A stretch of 64,000 nucleotides of DNA from Synechococcus sp. J7-Johnson. Lineage in GTDB: Bacteria; Cyanobacteriota; Cyanobacteriia; PCC-6307; Cyanobiaceae. The stretch lies in NCBI RefSeq assembly GCF_024345795.1, contig NZ_JAGQBU010000005.1, forward strand, positions 1 through 64,000. Direction: 5' to 3'. The number at the start of each line of letters is the position of its first letter. Position 1 is the stretch's first letter. Made by a program: the position numbers and the translations under genes. Positions 46,782-55,436 of this stretch are shown here, in pieces. Under the pieces are notes generated by a model. That model was not told the origin of the DNA. It ran no database searches and saw nothing but the letters and a program-made list of their open reading frames with translations.

Positions 46782-47410
46782 GCCTGCGAATCGGCCTGAT
46801 CGATTACGGCATGGGCAACCTGCATTCGGTGGCCCGGGCAGTGGAGCGTCTAGGCGCCGAGCTGATTCCCGTACTGGACGCCCCCGCGATGGAGGCCTGC
46901 GCCGCCCTGATCCTGCCGGGAGTGGGTTCATTCGATCCGGCCATGGAACGCCTCCACCAGGCCGGGCTGGCGGATCCAGTGCGGGAATGGAGCGCCAGGG
47001 AACGCCCCCTGCTGGGGATCTGCCTGGGGCTGCAGTTGCTGTTCGAGGGGAGCGAGGAGGGAGAAGCAGCAGGCCTCGGACTGCTCAAGGGCAGGGTGCG
47101 GTCCCTACCGGCCACCCCGAGGCATCCGGTCCCCCACATGGGCTGGGCCCCCCTGATCTCCTCCAATCCGAGCCCCTTGCTGCCAGAGGGACATTCAGCC
47201 GCCTGGGTCTATTTCGTGCACTCCTACGCCGCCGCTCCCGATGACCCGGCCTGCACCACGGCAGAGGTGCTTTTCGCCGATCAGCCTGTGACCGCGGCGG
47301 TGTGGCAGGGAGCCCTGGCGGCCTGCCAGTTTCACCCCGAAAAGTCTGGTCCCCAAGGCCAGCGCATGCTTGAGCGCTGGCTGGGCTGGGTGGGAAAGGA
47401 CGGGGCATGA
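46778..47410 (+). CDS. hisH: Imidazole glycerol phosphate synthase, glutamine amidotransferase subunit
   Basis: HisH supplies ammonia from glutamine to HisF in histidine synthesis. The 210-residue class I amidotransferase has the catalytic triad Cys82 (GICLGLQ), His186 and Glu188 (FHPEKS), and the starting motif IDYGMGNLHSV. The ATG at 46778 overlaps the LOG gene stop (ATGA). The stop in turn overlaps rsmD by 4 bp. Confidence 0.95.
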   Translation: MSLRIGLIDYGMGNLHSVARAVERLGAELIPVLDAPAMEACAALILPGVGSFDPAMERLHQAGLADPVREWSARERPLLGICLGLQLLFEGSEEGEAAGLGLLKGRVRSLPATPRHPVPHMGWAPLISSNPSPLLPEGHSAAWVYFVHSYAAAPDDPACTTAEVLFADQPVTAAVWQGALAACQFHPEKSGPQGQRMLERWLGWVGKDGA

Positions 47411-47982
47411 GCCTGCGGCTGAGTGGCGGTCGCAAACTGCTCAGCCCGACAGGGCAGCACACCCGCCCGACCAGCTCCAGGGTGCGGTTGGCGGTGCTCA
47501 ACCTGCTGGCGACTGAACTGAATGGTTGCCGCTGGCTCGATCTCTGCTGCGGCAGCGGGGTGATGGGCTGCGAGGTCCTGCAACGGGGCGCCAAGCTGGT
47601 GGTGGCCCTCGATCACGACCGGACCACCCTTGGAATCGCCCGGCGCAATCTGGAGGCCGTCAACGCTGGTATGAATCCGGCCAGCGACCTACGCGTGATC
47701 AGAGCCGACCTGCCGCAATGGCTGATGAATGGCCCAGCGCAACAACTGGGGGAGCAAGCGGCGAGCGGCTTCGATCTGATCTACGCAGATCCCCCCTACG
47801 CATCAGATCTTTATGCCCCTATCGCCAAGGCTGTGGCCGCGTCCGGCTGGCTGGCCGAGGGAGGACGGCTGCTGTGGGAATGCTCAAGCGACACATATCC
47901 GGAGGTGCCTCCCGGCTGGCAGCTCAGCGACCAGCGGCGCTATGGCAGTTGCGGCCTGATGATCCTGGTGCCTGCAGCCTGA
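47407..47982 (+). CDS. rsmD: 16S rRNA (guanine-966-N2)-methyltransferase
   Basis: RsmD methylates G966 of 16S rRNA. The 191-residue protein starts with the basic motif RLSGGRKLLSP and RPTSSRVRLAVLNLL, has the SAM-binding LDLCCGSGVMGCEVL (about residues 45-59) and the catalytic N-MTase motif YADPPY. The ATG overlaps the hisH stop by 4 bp. It converges on petG with only one base between stops. Confidence 0.92.
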   Translation: MSLRLSGGRKLLSPTGQHTRPTSSRVRLAVLNLLATELNGCRWLDLCCGSGVMGCEVLQRGAKLVVALDHDRTTLGIARRNLEAVNAGMNPASDLRVIRADLPQWLMNGPAQQLGEQAASGFDLIYADPPYASDLYAPIAKAVAASGWLAEGGRLLWECSSDTYPEVPPGWQLSDQRRYGSCGLMILVPAA

Positions 47983-47983
47983 C

Positions 47984-48097
47984 TCAGCCGCCCAGAGCGC
48001 TGCCACGGCGGTACTGGTTCCAGGCCGCCACGAACAGGCCCACCAGGGTGATCGGGATCAAACCCAGAACGATGCCGCAGAGGAGGGGTTCAATCAT
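47984..48097 (-). CDS. petG: Cytochrome b6f complex subunit 5 (PetG)
   Basis: The 37-residue protein [20 protein letters not shown]... is the single-helix PetG subunit, needed for assembly and stability of the thylakoid cytochrome b6f complex. The length is exactly that of the family, and the basic tail WNQYRRG is conserved. It is too short for standard gene finding and is easily missed. It diverges from cytM, with 73 bp between the two starts. Confidence 0.97.
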   Translation of the reverse strand: MIEPLLCGIVLGLIPITLVGLFVAAWNQYRRGSALGG

Positions 48098-48170
48098 CGG
48101 GAGCCGGAAGATTTGCCTTCCGCAATTCTCCCACGGCCAAGGCAGGCTGGGAGGGTCTTCCGAGTGATCC

Positions 48171-48569
48171 GTGACCGGCGATCCTTCCACCATCCTGGAG
48201 GCCCCCCAGGCGCCGGTTCAGCGCCAGGGCCTGATCACCGCCCTGGTGCTGCTGGCAGCAGCCGGCTGCATCCTGCTGCTGCTGCTCATTCTTCCAGCAG
48301 CCCGCAGCGACCCGTACACCCGCCGCACTCTTGAACTCTCGGGCTCCCCTGAAACTGGTGGTCGGCTGTTTCGGATGAACTGCGCCGGCTGTCACGGCAT
48401 CGCCGCCCAGGGGCTGGTGGGTCCCAGCCTGCATGGGGTGAGCCAGCGCCGCAACGACCGCCAGCTGATCCGCCAGGTGGTGAGCGGCCGCACTCCACCG
48501 ATGCCGCGCTTCCAGCCCGAACCCCAGGCCATGGCCGACCTGCTGGCCCATCTGCACACCCTGGAGTGA
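48171..48569 (+). CDS. cytM: Cytochrome cM
   Basis: The 132-residue protein has an N-terminal membrane anchor ([20 protein letters not shown], about residues 22-41) and one c-type heme site CAGCH, with LVGPSLHGV and a Met in PPMPRF as the likely sixth ligand. Cytochrome cM is a low-abundance cyanobacterial cytochrome linked to stress and respiratory or photosynthetic electron flow. The start is GTG at 48171. The stop overlaps the trmJ-like gene (GTGA). Confidence 0.88.
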   Translation: MTGDPSTILEAPQAPVQRQGLITALVLLAAAGCILLLLLILPAARSDPYTRRTLELSGSPETGGRLFRMNCAGCHGIAAQGLVGPSLHGVSQRRNDRQLIRQVVSGRTPPMPRFQPEPQAMADLLAHLHTLE

Positions 48570-49360
48570 GTGCCGGCTCGGTGCCCGACTACCCAGAACT
48601 GGCCCTGGTGCTGGTGGAACCCGCCGGCCCCCTGAATGTGGGCAGTGTGGCCAGGCTCTGCGCCAATTTCGCGGTTCACGACCTGCGGCTGGTGGCCCCC
48701 CGCTGCGATCACCTCGGCGAGGAAGCCCGGCGCATGGCCGTTCACGCTGGAGCGTTGCTTGAAGCTGCCAAGGTCTATCCGGATCTGGCGGCAGCCATCG
48801 CCGACCGCACCCGGGTGGTCGCTGCCAACGGGCGAGTGGACTCGCAGGCGGTGCCCATCGAAGGGCCCGCCCAGGCCATCCCCTGGTTGCTGGGTCACCC
48901 GAGCCCGAGCCGGCCTGGGCCAGCGCGACGGACCAGCGCCGGGGCGCTGGTCTTCGGGCGGGAGGACCGGGGCCTGAGCACCGACGAACTGCTCCAGGCG
49001 GGCCGCATCCTGCGGATCGGCACCGACGCCGGCTACCCCTCCCTCAACCTGTCCCATGCGGTTGCCATCACCCTGCACGAACTGCGCCGCTGCCAGCTGG
49101 AAGACACTGAAAGCCGACCAGCCGGCCCGGCCCAGTCGATCGGGCCAGAACCCGCTGCTCGGGAGCTGCTCGAAGCCGCCCTCGCCGATGCCGAGGAACT
49201 GCTGCTGGAAGTGGGGTTTGTGCTCCCTCACACGGCCCATGCCCGGATGGCCAAGCTGCGGGCGCTGCTGCAGCGTGCCCAGATCAGCGCCGAGGAAGTG
49301 GCCCTGGTCCGGGGCATGGTCCGTCAGCTGCGCTGGGCCAGCCAGCGGGGAACCCCCTAA
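48566..49360 (+). CDS. TrmJ-like tRNA/rRNA methyltransferase (SPOUT)
   Basis: The 264-residue protein has the SpoU/TrmH superfamily motifs: LVEPAGPLNVGSVARLCANF near residue 16, LVFGREDRGLSTDEL and YPSLNLSHAVAITLHEL, plus a C-terminal helical part as in TrmJ. TrmJ makes 2'-O-methyl at position 32 of tRNAs. Members are often annotated more loosely as TrmH-family. It starts at a GTG overlapping the cytM stop, so translation is coupled. Confidence 0.87.
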   Translation: MSAGSVPDYPELALVLVEPAGPLNVGSVARLCANFAVHDLRLVAPRCDHLGEEARRMAVHAGALLEAAKVYPDLAAAIADRTRVVAANGRVDSQAVPIEGPAQAIPWLLGHPSPSRPGPARRTSAGALVFGREDRGLSTDELLQAGRILRIGTDAGYPSLNLSHAVAITLHELRRCQLEDTESRPAGPAQSIGPEPAARELLEAALADAEELLLEVGFVLPHTAHARMAKLRALLQRAQISAEEVALVRGMVRQLRWASQRGTP

Positions 49361-49393
49361 GGTCCTGCCATCTCCGTCGCCCCTGGCTGAATC

Positions 49394-50482
49394 GTGCGTA
49401 CGGGTCGCTCCCCCCGTTCCGGATCCCCCGGCTGGTTCCAACCCCTCGCCCTCGTCATGCGCCTGCTGGTGATGGGCCTCGGCCTCGGGGTACTCACCGG
49501 CACCGCGTTGAAACAACTGGCTCCGAAGCTGGCCCAGGGGGCGATGGAAGCCCCCAAGGCAAGCAGCGCCAGCTCACCGGTGCCCACACCCAAGGGGGGC
49601 CTGGCCCTGGGCCGCTTCGAGCCCAGGGTGGAGCTCACCAAGCTCAGCCAGAGCTGGAAGGCCCTGGCCGCCGAGCACAAGGATCTCAAGGTGGGCGGCT
49701 TCCTGCTGGTTCTCGATGACGGCCGTTTCGCCCAGCTCAATCCCGACACACCCCTGCCAGCGGCCAGCTCGATCAAGACCCCGATCCTGCTGGCGGCCCT
49801 CGACGACCTGGACGCCGGCAAGCTGCGCTGGAACGAGCCGCTGCCCCTCACAAAGGAGGTGATGGGTGGGGGAGCCGGCTGGATGGCCAGCCGGCCGCTG
49901 GGCACCCGCTTCCCCTTTTATGAGGCCGCCACCGAGATGATCCGGGTGAGCGACAACAGCGCAACCAATCTGCTGATCAAGCGGCTCGGGGGCAAGGCCG
50001 CCACCAATGCCCACTTCCAGGCCCTGGGCCTTCCCGCCACGGTTATCAACAACTGGCTGCCCGATCTCGAGGGCACCAACACCACCAGCCCCCGCGACCT
50101 GGCCCGCTCGATCGCCCTGGTTGACATCGGCGAGAAACTCAGCCCCCGGGCCCGCGACCATTTCCGCACGATCATGGCCACCTCCCGCACCAACACCCTG
50201 CTGCCCGCAGGTCTGCTCAAGGGTCTGGGGGGCACCTCCAGCGACCCCGACAGCGAGCTGATGGCCCGGGGAGTGACCGTGCTCAACAAAACCGGCGACA
50301 TCGGCATCGCCTACTCAGACGCCGGGCTGATCGAACTCCCCAACGGCAAGAGAGCCGTGGCAGGGTTCATGGTCAAAGGCCCGTTCAACGACCCCCGCTC
50401 CACCGATCTGATCCGCGCCATGGCCGCCGCCGTGAGCGAGACCCTCGTGGGTCGCAGCAACCCCTCATCCCAACCCCGCTGA
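49394..50482 (+). CDS. Class A beta-lactamase-fold serine hydrolase lacking the Glu166 general base
   Basis: The 362-residue protein has a membrane anchor or signal (about residues 16-40) and the active-site elements Ser125-X-X-Lys128 (SSIK), Ser186-Asp187-Asn188 (SDN) and Lys299-Thr300-Gly301 (KTG) in the class A order. Exactly 36 residues after the SDN serine, where Glu166 of the omega loop belongs, it reads W-Leu222-P-D-L-Glu226. Thus Glu166 is replaced by Leu, and Asn170 by Glu. It may acylate but deacylate poorly, or use Glu226. It could be a cell-wall peptidase or esterase rather than a beta-lactamase. A TAAGGT hexamer at 49359-49364 could serve it. The start (GTG at 49394) is uncertain; an ATG lies at 49457. 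Confidence 0.8.
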   Translation: MRTGRSPRSGSPGWFQPLALVMRLLVMGLGLGVLTGTALKQLAPKLAQGAMEAPKASSASSPVPTPKGGLALGRFEPRVELTKLSQSWKALAAEHKDLKVGGFLLVLDDGRFAQLNPDTPLPAASSIKTPILLAALDDLDAGKLRWNEPLPLTKEVMGGGAGWMASRPLGTRFPFYEAATEMIRVSDNSATNLLIKRLGGKAATNAHFQALGLPATVINNWLPDLEGTNTTSPRDLARSIALVDIGEKLSPRARDHFRTIMATSRTNTLLPAGLLKGLGGTSSDPDSELMARGVTVLNKTGDIGIAYSDAGLIELPNGKRAVAGFMVKGPFNDPRSTDLIRAMAAAVSETLVGRSNPSSQPR

Positions 50483-50488
50483 GCCCTG

Positions 50489-51943
50489 ATGCCTTTCCTG
50501 ACCATGGCCGCCGGGTTGCTGCTCTCGGCCGGCGCGGCCCGGACCCCAGCAGCGGCACCGGCCCCAGCAGCCCCGGCACCGGCCCCCACCACCGAGCTGA
50601 GGACCCAGCAGGTGCGTCCTCTAGGCGGCGGGCTCGACCGGGTGCCCGTCGTCAACGACAACAACCCCGAGCTGATCATCCAGCCCGGCATTCTGCTCTC
50701 CACATTCAACGGCCGCGGGACCCTCTCGGGCCAGCCGTTCTCGAGCCCCGACGCTCACCTGAACGTTCCCCTGCAAGGACGCTTCGACCTGTTCAGCCAC
50801 CACGTCTATGCCGGGCGTCCCGAAACCCTCGACTCGGTGCTCTGGCTGGGGGTGGTGGCGGCCCCAGTGAACAGCAAGCCGGTGCGGCTGCGGGTGCTGG
50901 GCGGATCCACGGCCCTCTCCCAGTCGAGTGATCCAAGCCAACCGGCGGCCCCCTTCCTGCCTCTGCCTGCGCTGATGTCCCACGACGGCAGTTCGGTGTT
51001 TGCCGGCCCCGGCTCACGTGTGGCGGCTGAACTGCTCCAGAACCGCAGAGGCGCAGGGATTCCCCAGGAATGGACCCTGGCCCCTGGCCAGCTCACCACC
51101 ATGCTGGCCCTGCCGATACCCGTGAAAGGGCTAGATCCCCTGCTCAATGGCCGCAACCTGCAACTGCGGCTGGAGAGTGACGGCCCCGTGCAGTTGGCCA
51201 CCCTGGCCGCCTTCGGTGGCGAGCAGGCGCCGGGGCCGGAAGTCTGGAGCGGCCTGCTGCGCGCCGGGCTCAGCGCCAAAGAGCATTTGCCCACGCCCAG
51301 GGGGCAGACCGGGGGCATCATCTACTCGAGGGTGAGCGGGGTGCAGACCGGCAGCCGCTGGAGTGCCCAACTCACCGATCCAGGCAGCAAGCTGCTCTCA
51401 GTTCGCAGTGCGCCGGTGTCCTGGCCTATCGCCTCGCTGGAGCGGGGCAGCCTGGGCAGCGGTCAGGTCCAGACTGCTGAGCTGAAGGCCTTCTACCCGG
51501 GAACCGCCTGGGCCGCCCACGGCAACTACGGCGTGGAGTACGACCTGATCCTCCCCCTGGTGAACGACAGCAAGGGGCCAGTGGCTCTCGATCTGGCCCT
51601 GGAATCCCCCCGCAAGACCGACAGGGCCGAAGGTGGCCTGCGCTTCAACCTCAACCCGCCGCGGGCCGTGATGTTCCGCGGCACGGTGGAGGTGAGTGGG
51701 CTCGATGGGCCGGCGGGCCGCCCCGCCGGTCGGCGCTGGTTCCATCTCGTGCAGCGCCAGGGAGAGAAGGGCCCCAGCCTTGGACGCATAAGCCTGGCCC
51801 CCGGACAGCAGCGGCAGGTGAGGGTGCGACTGATCTACCCCGCCGACGCCACGCCGCCTCAGGTGCTGAGCCTGCTGCCCGCTCCCGCGCTCCCACAGGC
51901 AGCTGTGAAACAATCCGAATCCGTGCCGGCCCCCCGTCCGTGA
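50489..51943 (+). CDS. DUF3370 family secreted protein
   Basis: The 484-residue protein has a signal peptide ([21 protein letters not shown]), an Ala/Pro linker, and the DUF3370 body: EVR-like [18 protein letters not shown] and [12 protein letters not shown], then [18 protein letters not shown]. It is beta-rich, with no catalytic motif seen. The family is found in cyanobacteria and its function is unknown; an outer-surface or periplasmic role is likely. It lies 6 bp after the beta-lactamase-fold gene, and its stop overlaps the chlI start (GTGA). Confidence 0.88.
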   Translation: MPFLTMAAGLLLSAGAARTPAAAPAPAAPAPAPTTELRTQQVRPLGGGLDRVPVVNDNNPELIIQPGILLSTFNGRGTLSGQPFSSPDAHLNVPLQGRFDLFSHHVYAGRPETLDSVLWLGVVAAPVNSKPVRLRVLGGSTALSQSSDPSQPAAPFLPLPALMSHDGSSVFAGPGSRVAAELLQNRRGAGIPQEWTLAPGQLTTMLALPIPVKGLDPLLNGRNLQLRLESDGPVQLATLAAFGGEQAPGPEVWSGLLRAGLSAKEHLPTPRGQTGGIIYSRVSGVQTGSRWSAQLTDPGSKLLSVRSAPVSWPIASLERGSLGSGQVQTAELKAFYPGTAWAAHGNYGVEYDLILPLVNDSKGPVALDLALESPRKTDRAEGGLRFNLNPPRAVMFRGTVEVSGLDGPAGRPAGRRWFHLVQRQGEKGPSLGRISLAPGQQRQVRVRLIYPADATPPQVLSLLPAPALPQAAVKQSESVPAPRP

Positions 51944-53025
51944 GTCAGACCCGCAAACGCAGGGCGTTTCCCTTCACCGCCATCGTCGGCCAGGAGGAGA
52001 TGAAGCTTGCCCTGCTGTTGAACGTGATCGATCCACGCATCGGTGGGGTGATGATCATGGGCGACCGGGGCACGGGCAAGTCCACCGCTATCCGCGCCCT
52101 CGCGGATCTGCTGCCGGAGATCGATGTCGTTGCCGGCGACCCCTACAACAGCTCCCCCAGCGACCCCGACCTCCAGAGCGCCGAGGTGCGCCAGCGGGCT
52201 GAGAGCGGCGAAACGCTGCCGGTAGAGCGGCGCCAGGTGCCGATGGTGGATCTGCCACTGGGCGCCACCGAAGACCGCCTCTGCGGCACGATCGACATCG
52301 AGAAAGCCCTGAGCGAAGGGGTGCGGGCCTTCGAGCCGGGCCTGCTGGCCAAGGCCAACCGGGGCCTGCTCTATGTCGATGAAGTGAACCTGCTCGACGA
52401 CCACCTGGTGGACGTGCTTCTGGATTCGGCCGCGTCCGGGTGGAACACGGTGGAGCGGGAGGGGGTGTCGGTGCGCCATCCGGCTCGCTTCGTGCTGATC
52501 GGCTCGGGCAACCCCGAGGAAGGGGAACTGCGCCCCCAGCTCCTCGATCGCTTCGGCATGAGCGTGGAGGTGCGCACGGTGCGCGATCCGGAACTGAGGG
52601 TGCAGGTGGTGGATCAGCGCACTGGCTACGACAGCGACCCTGACGGCTTCAACAGCCATCACCAGGGAGCCCAGGAGGCGCTGCAGGAGCGGGTGGTGGT
52701 GGCCCAGCAGCGGCTCCCCCAGGTGCTGATCGACCCTGATCTGCGCATCCGCATCTCGGCGGTGTGCGGCGAGCTGGACGTGGACGGACTGCGCGGCGAC
52801 ATCGTCACCAACCGGGCGGCCAGGGCCCTGGCCGCCTTCGAAGGCCGCACCGAAGTGAGCGACGACGACGTGGCCAGGGTGGTGGCCTGCTGCCTGCGCC
52901 ACAGGCTGCGCAAGGATCCGCTGGAGCAGATCGATTCCGGCGATCGCGTGATCAAGGTGTTCTGCAAGATCTTCGAGATGGCGGACACCGCCCGCGACGC
53001 CTTCCAGCTAGCTCTGGCGGCCTGA
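51940..53025 (+). CDS. chlI: Magnesium chelatase ATPase subunit I
   Basis: ChlI is the AAA+ motor that, with ChlD and ChlH, inserts Mg2+ into protoporphyrin IX, the first committed step of chlorophyll synthesis. The 361-residue protein has Walker [10 protein letters not shown] (about residues 45-53), Walker [13 protein letters not shown], sensor 1 in [21 protein letters not shown] and the C-terminal helical lid. The GTG start at 51940 overlaps the preceding stop. The length is normal. ruvC follows after four bases. Confidence 0.96.
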   Translation: MSQTRKRRAFPFTAIVGQEEMKLALLLNVIDPRIGGVMIMGDRGTGKSTAIRALADLLPEIDVVAGDPYNSSPSDPDLQSAEVRQRAESGETLPVERRQVPMVDLPLGATEDRLCGTIDIEKALSEGVRAFEPGLLAKANRGLLYVDEVNLLDDHLVDVLLDSAASGWNTVEREGVSVRHPARFVLIGSGNPEEGELRPQLLDRFGMSVEVRTVRDPELRVQVVDQRTGYDSDPDGFNSHHQGAQEALQERVVVAQQRLPQVLIDPDLRIRISAVCGELDVDGLRGDIVTNRAARALAAFEGRTEVSDDDVARVVACCLRHRLRKDPLEQIDSGDRVIKVFCKIFEMADTARDAFQLALAA

Positions 53026-53029
53026 GTCC

Positions 53030-53491
53030 TTGCGCATCCTCGGCATCGATCCAGGCCTGGCCCGCGTGGGGTATGGCCTGATCGAAACCGGCCCGCCGCA
53101 GCGACTGCTGGACTGCGGGATGATCCGCACCGAGGCCGGCACTCCGGAGGGTGAGCGGCTGGTGGAGATTGCCCGCGACCTGCGCTGGCTGGTCCGCCGC
53201 TGGAGCCCCGACCTGGCCTCCGTCGAGAAATTCTTCTTCTACCGCTCCAGCACCACGATTTCGGTTGTGCAGGCCAGGGGCGTGGTGATGATGACCCTGG
53301 CCCGGCTGAAGGTGCCGGTGGTGGAATACCCGCCGATGCAGATTAAGCTGGCCCTCACGGGCTCAGGCCATGCCGACAAGAACGACGTGCTGGACGCCGT
53401 CATGCGGGAACTGGAGCTGGAGCATCCCCCCCGCCCCGATGACGCCGCCGATGCCCTCGCCGTTGCTCTCACCGGCTGGTTTCAGCGCTGA
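53030..53491 (+). CDS. ruvC: Crossover junction endodeoxyribonuclease
   Basis: RuvC cuts Holliday junctions. The 153-residue product keeps all four catalytic acids at the E. coli positions: Asp7 ([10 protein letters not shown]), Glu66 (SVEKFFF), Asp138 and Asp141 ([10 protein letters not shown]). The start is a TTG at 53030, giving MRILGIDPG; no better codon lies upstream before chlI. Its stop TGA shares its last base with the next ATG (TGATG). Confidence 0.94.
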   Translation: MRILGIDPGLARVGYGLIETGPPQRLLDCGMIRTEAGTPEGERLVEIARDLRWLVRRWSPDLASVEKFFFYRSSTTISVVQARGVVMMTLARLKVPVVEYPPMQIKLALTGSGHADKNDVLDAVMRELELEHPPRPDDAADALAVALTGWFQR

Positions 53492-54096
53492 TGGCGGGCG
53501 AACCGGGGCTAGGCGACCCCAAACCCGTCTGGCGCCGGCATTTTCGCCAGCGGCGGGCTGATCAGCCCGAGGCGCAGCAGAAGCGGCTGCTGGCTCAGGC
53601 CCTGACCGGGGTGCCGCCCCTGCTCGGGGCAGACCAGCGGCTTGGGCTCTACTGGCCCCTGGCGGGTGAGCCGGATCTGCGTGAACTGACCCGGGCTCTT
53701 CCAGGCCGGCTGGCACTGCCCGCCATCCGAGATCTGGCAGACAAGAGGAGACTCGGCTACGAGGTCTGGGGGGGCACGGATCCTCTCCTGCCCGATGCCA
53801 CGGGGGTGCCGGCGCCGGTGCCGGCAGGCACATCCTTACCAGCCGCGGCCCTTGGCCTGCTGCTGGTGCCGGCCCTCGCCTTCGACCGCCGCGGCTTCCG
53901 GCTGGGCTACGGCGGTGGTTGGTTCGATCGGCTGCGAGCCGATCCCTCCTGGCGCGCAGTGCCGGCCCTGATCGTGGCCCCAGCCAGCTGCGCGGTGGAG
54001 CAATTGCCGGTCGACCCATGGGATGTTCCCTTCAATGGCTGGCTCAGCGAGGGGGGGATTGAATGGTTGCAACCTGTTGAGAGGTCCGGGCTTTGA
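53491..54096 (+). CDS. 5-formyltetrahydrofolate cyclo-ligase
   Basis: The enzyme converts 5-formyl-THF to 5,10-methenyl-THF with ATP, recycling a folate storage form. The 201-residue protein has the basic N-terminal helix (WRRHFRQRRADQ), LALPAIRD and the family signature FDRRGFRLGYGGGWFDR near residue 131. The length is normal. The start overlaps the ruvC stop by one base, so the two are coupled. Confidence 0.9.
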   Translation: MAGEPGLGDPKPVWRRHFRQRRADQPEAQQKRLLAQALTGVPPLLGADQRLGLYWPLAGEPDLRELTRALPGRLALPAIRDLADKRRLGYEVWGGTDPLLPDATGVPAPVPAGTSLPAAALGLLLVPALAFDRRGFRLGYGGGWFDRLRADPSWRAVPALIVAPASCAVEQLPVDPWDVPFNGWLSEGGIEWLQPVERSGL

Positions 54097-54150
54097 TGGT
54101 CCCAGCGTCGATCTCTTTGCCAGGATCCCCAGGTTCGAGCCCCTACTTCC

Positions 54151-54366
54151 TTGGACCTCAGCTTCGATCACTCCCGCCCCTCTCCCGCCCGTCGGGTCGG
54201 TGCCACCGCATTCGGGGCCGGCACGGTGCCCGAGCGGGTGATGGCTGCTGAGCTGGGCCACCGCTCCCAGCCGAGTGAAGCTCTCTCGATGATGGTCAGC
54301 TCGATGGTGCGCATGGTCCAGGCCGGCAAGGGTCAGGCTGCCGGCAGCCGCTGGTCAGCCTCCTGA
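54151..54366 (+). CDS. Possible small protein, unknown function
   Basis: In the 321-bp gap after the cyclo-ligase gene, an open frame from TTG at 54151 codes for 71 residues ending in a plausible amphipathic helix (VMAAELGHRSQPSEALSMM followed by VSSMVRMVQAGKGQA). The helix looks protein-like, while the N-terminal part is less convincing. Other start codons inside the frame (for example the ATG at 54241) are possible. Without comparison to related genomes its reality is uncertain. Confidence 0.4.
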   Translation: MDLSFDHSRPSPARRVGATAFGAGTVPERVMAAELGHRSQPSEALSMMVSSMVRMVQAGKGQAAGSRWSAS

Positions 54367-54374
54367 AGTCGCCT

Positions 54375-54380
54375 TAGTTT
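54375..54380 (+). promoter_or_regulatory. Candidate -10 element for the exported protein gene at 54418
   Basis: TAGTTT lies 38 bp before the ATG at 54418, in a short AT-richer stretch directly after the preceding small open frame. It fits the TANNNT pattern. Confidence 0.3.
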
Positions 54381-54417
54381 TGGAGCAACTTCCCTCCGAC
54401 GCGACCACGCCCTGCCG

Positions 54418-54939
54418 ATGACGACTCCACGTTTCACCGGGCTGTCCAGCCAGCTCGCCCTCGCGGCCCTGGCTGCATTGGTTGGCTTGATCGCAGCTCC
54501 AGGCAGGGTCGAGGCCCATGCGATCGAATCCAGTCTGGATCGGCTGGAATCCCTGCGGGACGGGCTGATGCTCGAGAGCCACTTCTCCAATGGTGAACCC
54601 GTGGAGGGCGCCACAGTGAGGCTGGTGCCCCCCAATGGGGGACAGCCCGTGGAGGTGGGTCAGATCGATGCCAAGGGGCGCCTCAGCTTCAACATGCCCA
54701 AGGGCGCCGATGGCAACTGGGAGTTGCAGGTCGATGCAGGTCCCGGACATCGGGATTTCCTTGAGGTGCCCACACAAGCGGGCCAGGCCCAGCTCGATCA
54801 GGTGAGCAGTGCCGATCCGGGGCTGAAGCCCACGCTGCTCTCAGTGCATCAACACCGATCGCTGCTGCTGATTGGCGGAATCACCGGGCTGGGCGCTCTG
54901 GTGGGTGGGTTGGCGATCCAGCAGCGCCGCCGCGGCTGA
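54418..54939 (+). CDS. Exported, membrane-anchored protein with Ig-like domain
   Basis: The 173-residue protein has a signal peptide (SQLALAALAALVGLIAAPGRVEA, about residues 11-33), then HAIESSLDRLESLRDGLMLES and a short beta-rich domain (GEPVEGATVRLVPPNGGQPVEV, GRLSFNMPKGADGNWELQVDAG) resembling carboxypeptidase-regulatory or Ig-like folds. A C-terminal membrane helix (LLLIGGITGLGALVGGLAI) and a basic tail end it. The mature protein would begin with Ala-His or His, a possible N-terminal metal ligand. Similar proteins accompany nickel or cobalt uptake in some bacteria, but no such transporter is nearby. Confidence 0.65.
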   Translation: MTTPRFTGLSSQLALAALAALVGLIAAPGRVEAHAIESSLDRLESLRDGLMLESHFSNGEPVEGATVRLVPPNGGQPVEVGQIDAKGRLSFNMPKGADGNWELQVDAGPGHRDFLEVPTQAGQAQLDQVSSADPGLKPTLLSVHQHRSLLLIGGITGLGALVGGLAIQQRRRG

Positions 54940-54982
54940 GAGCAAGCGCCACACTGGGTTTACGTCTCCCTTGACCCAGTCC

Positions 54983-55402
54983 ATGAGCACCGGCAGCGAA
55001 AGCCTCGACGCGATCGTGGAGCGCCTGCGGGGCACCAGCGACCCCAAGCGCCGCTACGAGTACGTGCTGTGGCTGGCCAAGAAGCTCGCCCCCCTGCCCG
55101 AGGAATTCCGGCAGGAGGTGTTCAAGGTGAAAGGCTGTGTCTCCCAGGTGTATGTGGTGGGGCAACTGGTCGACGGCAAGCTCCACTGGCAGGGGGATTC
55201 CGATGCCCAGATCACCAAGGGGCTGCTGGCACTGCTGATCGCCGGGCTGGAGGGCCTGGCGCCTAACCAGGCAGCTGGTCTGGACCCTGGCTTTCTGGCC
55301 GAGACGGGCCTTCAGGCCAGCCTCACCCCCTCCCGGGCCAATGGATTCCTGAACATTCTGAAGATGATGCAGGCCCAGGCCAGGAGCCTGGCGGCGGAAT
55401 GA
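54983..55402 (+). CDS. sufE: Cysteine desulfurase-activating protein SufE
   Basis: SufE accepts persulfide sulfur from the cysteine desulfurase SufS and passes it to the SufBCD iron-sulfur scaffold. The 139-residue protein has the catalytic Cys52 in KGCVSQVYV, the N-terminal helix and the conserved GDSDAQITKGLLALL. The ATG at 54983 gives the standard length; a longer reading runs into the preceding gene. It is followed by hom after 34 bp. Confidence 0.93.
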   Translation: MSTGSESLDAIVERLRGTSDPKRRYEYVLWLAKKLAPLPEEFRQEVFKVKGCVSQVYVVGQLVDGKLHWQGDSDAQITKGLLALLIAGLEGLAPNQAAGLDPGFLAETGLQASLTPSRANGFLNILKMMQAQARSLAAE

Positions 55403-55406
55403 TTTC

Positions 55407-55412
55407 TAGGAT
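55407..55412 (+). promoter_or_regulatory. Candidate -10 element for hom
   Basis: TAGGAT lies 25 bp before the ATG at 55437, in the 34-bp spacer after sufE. It fits the TANNNT pattern and suggests that hom can be transcribed separately from sufE. Confidence 0.35.
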
Positions 55413-55436
55413 CATCGGTTTCGCGCTGTAATCGGT

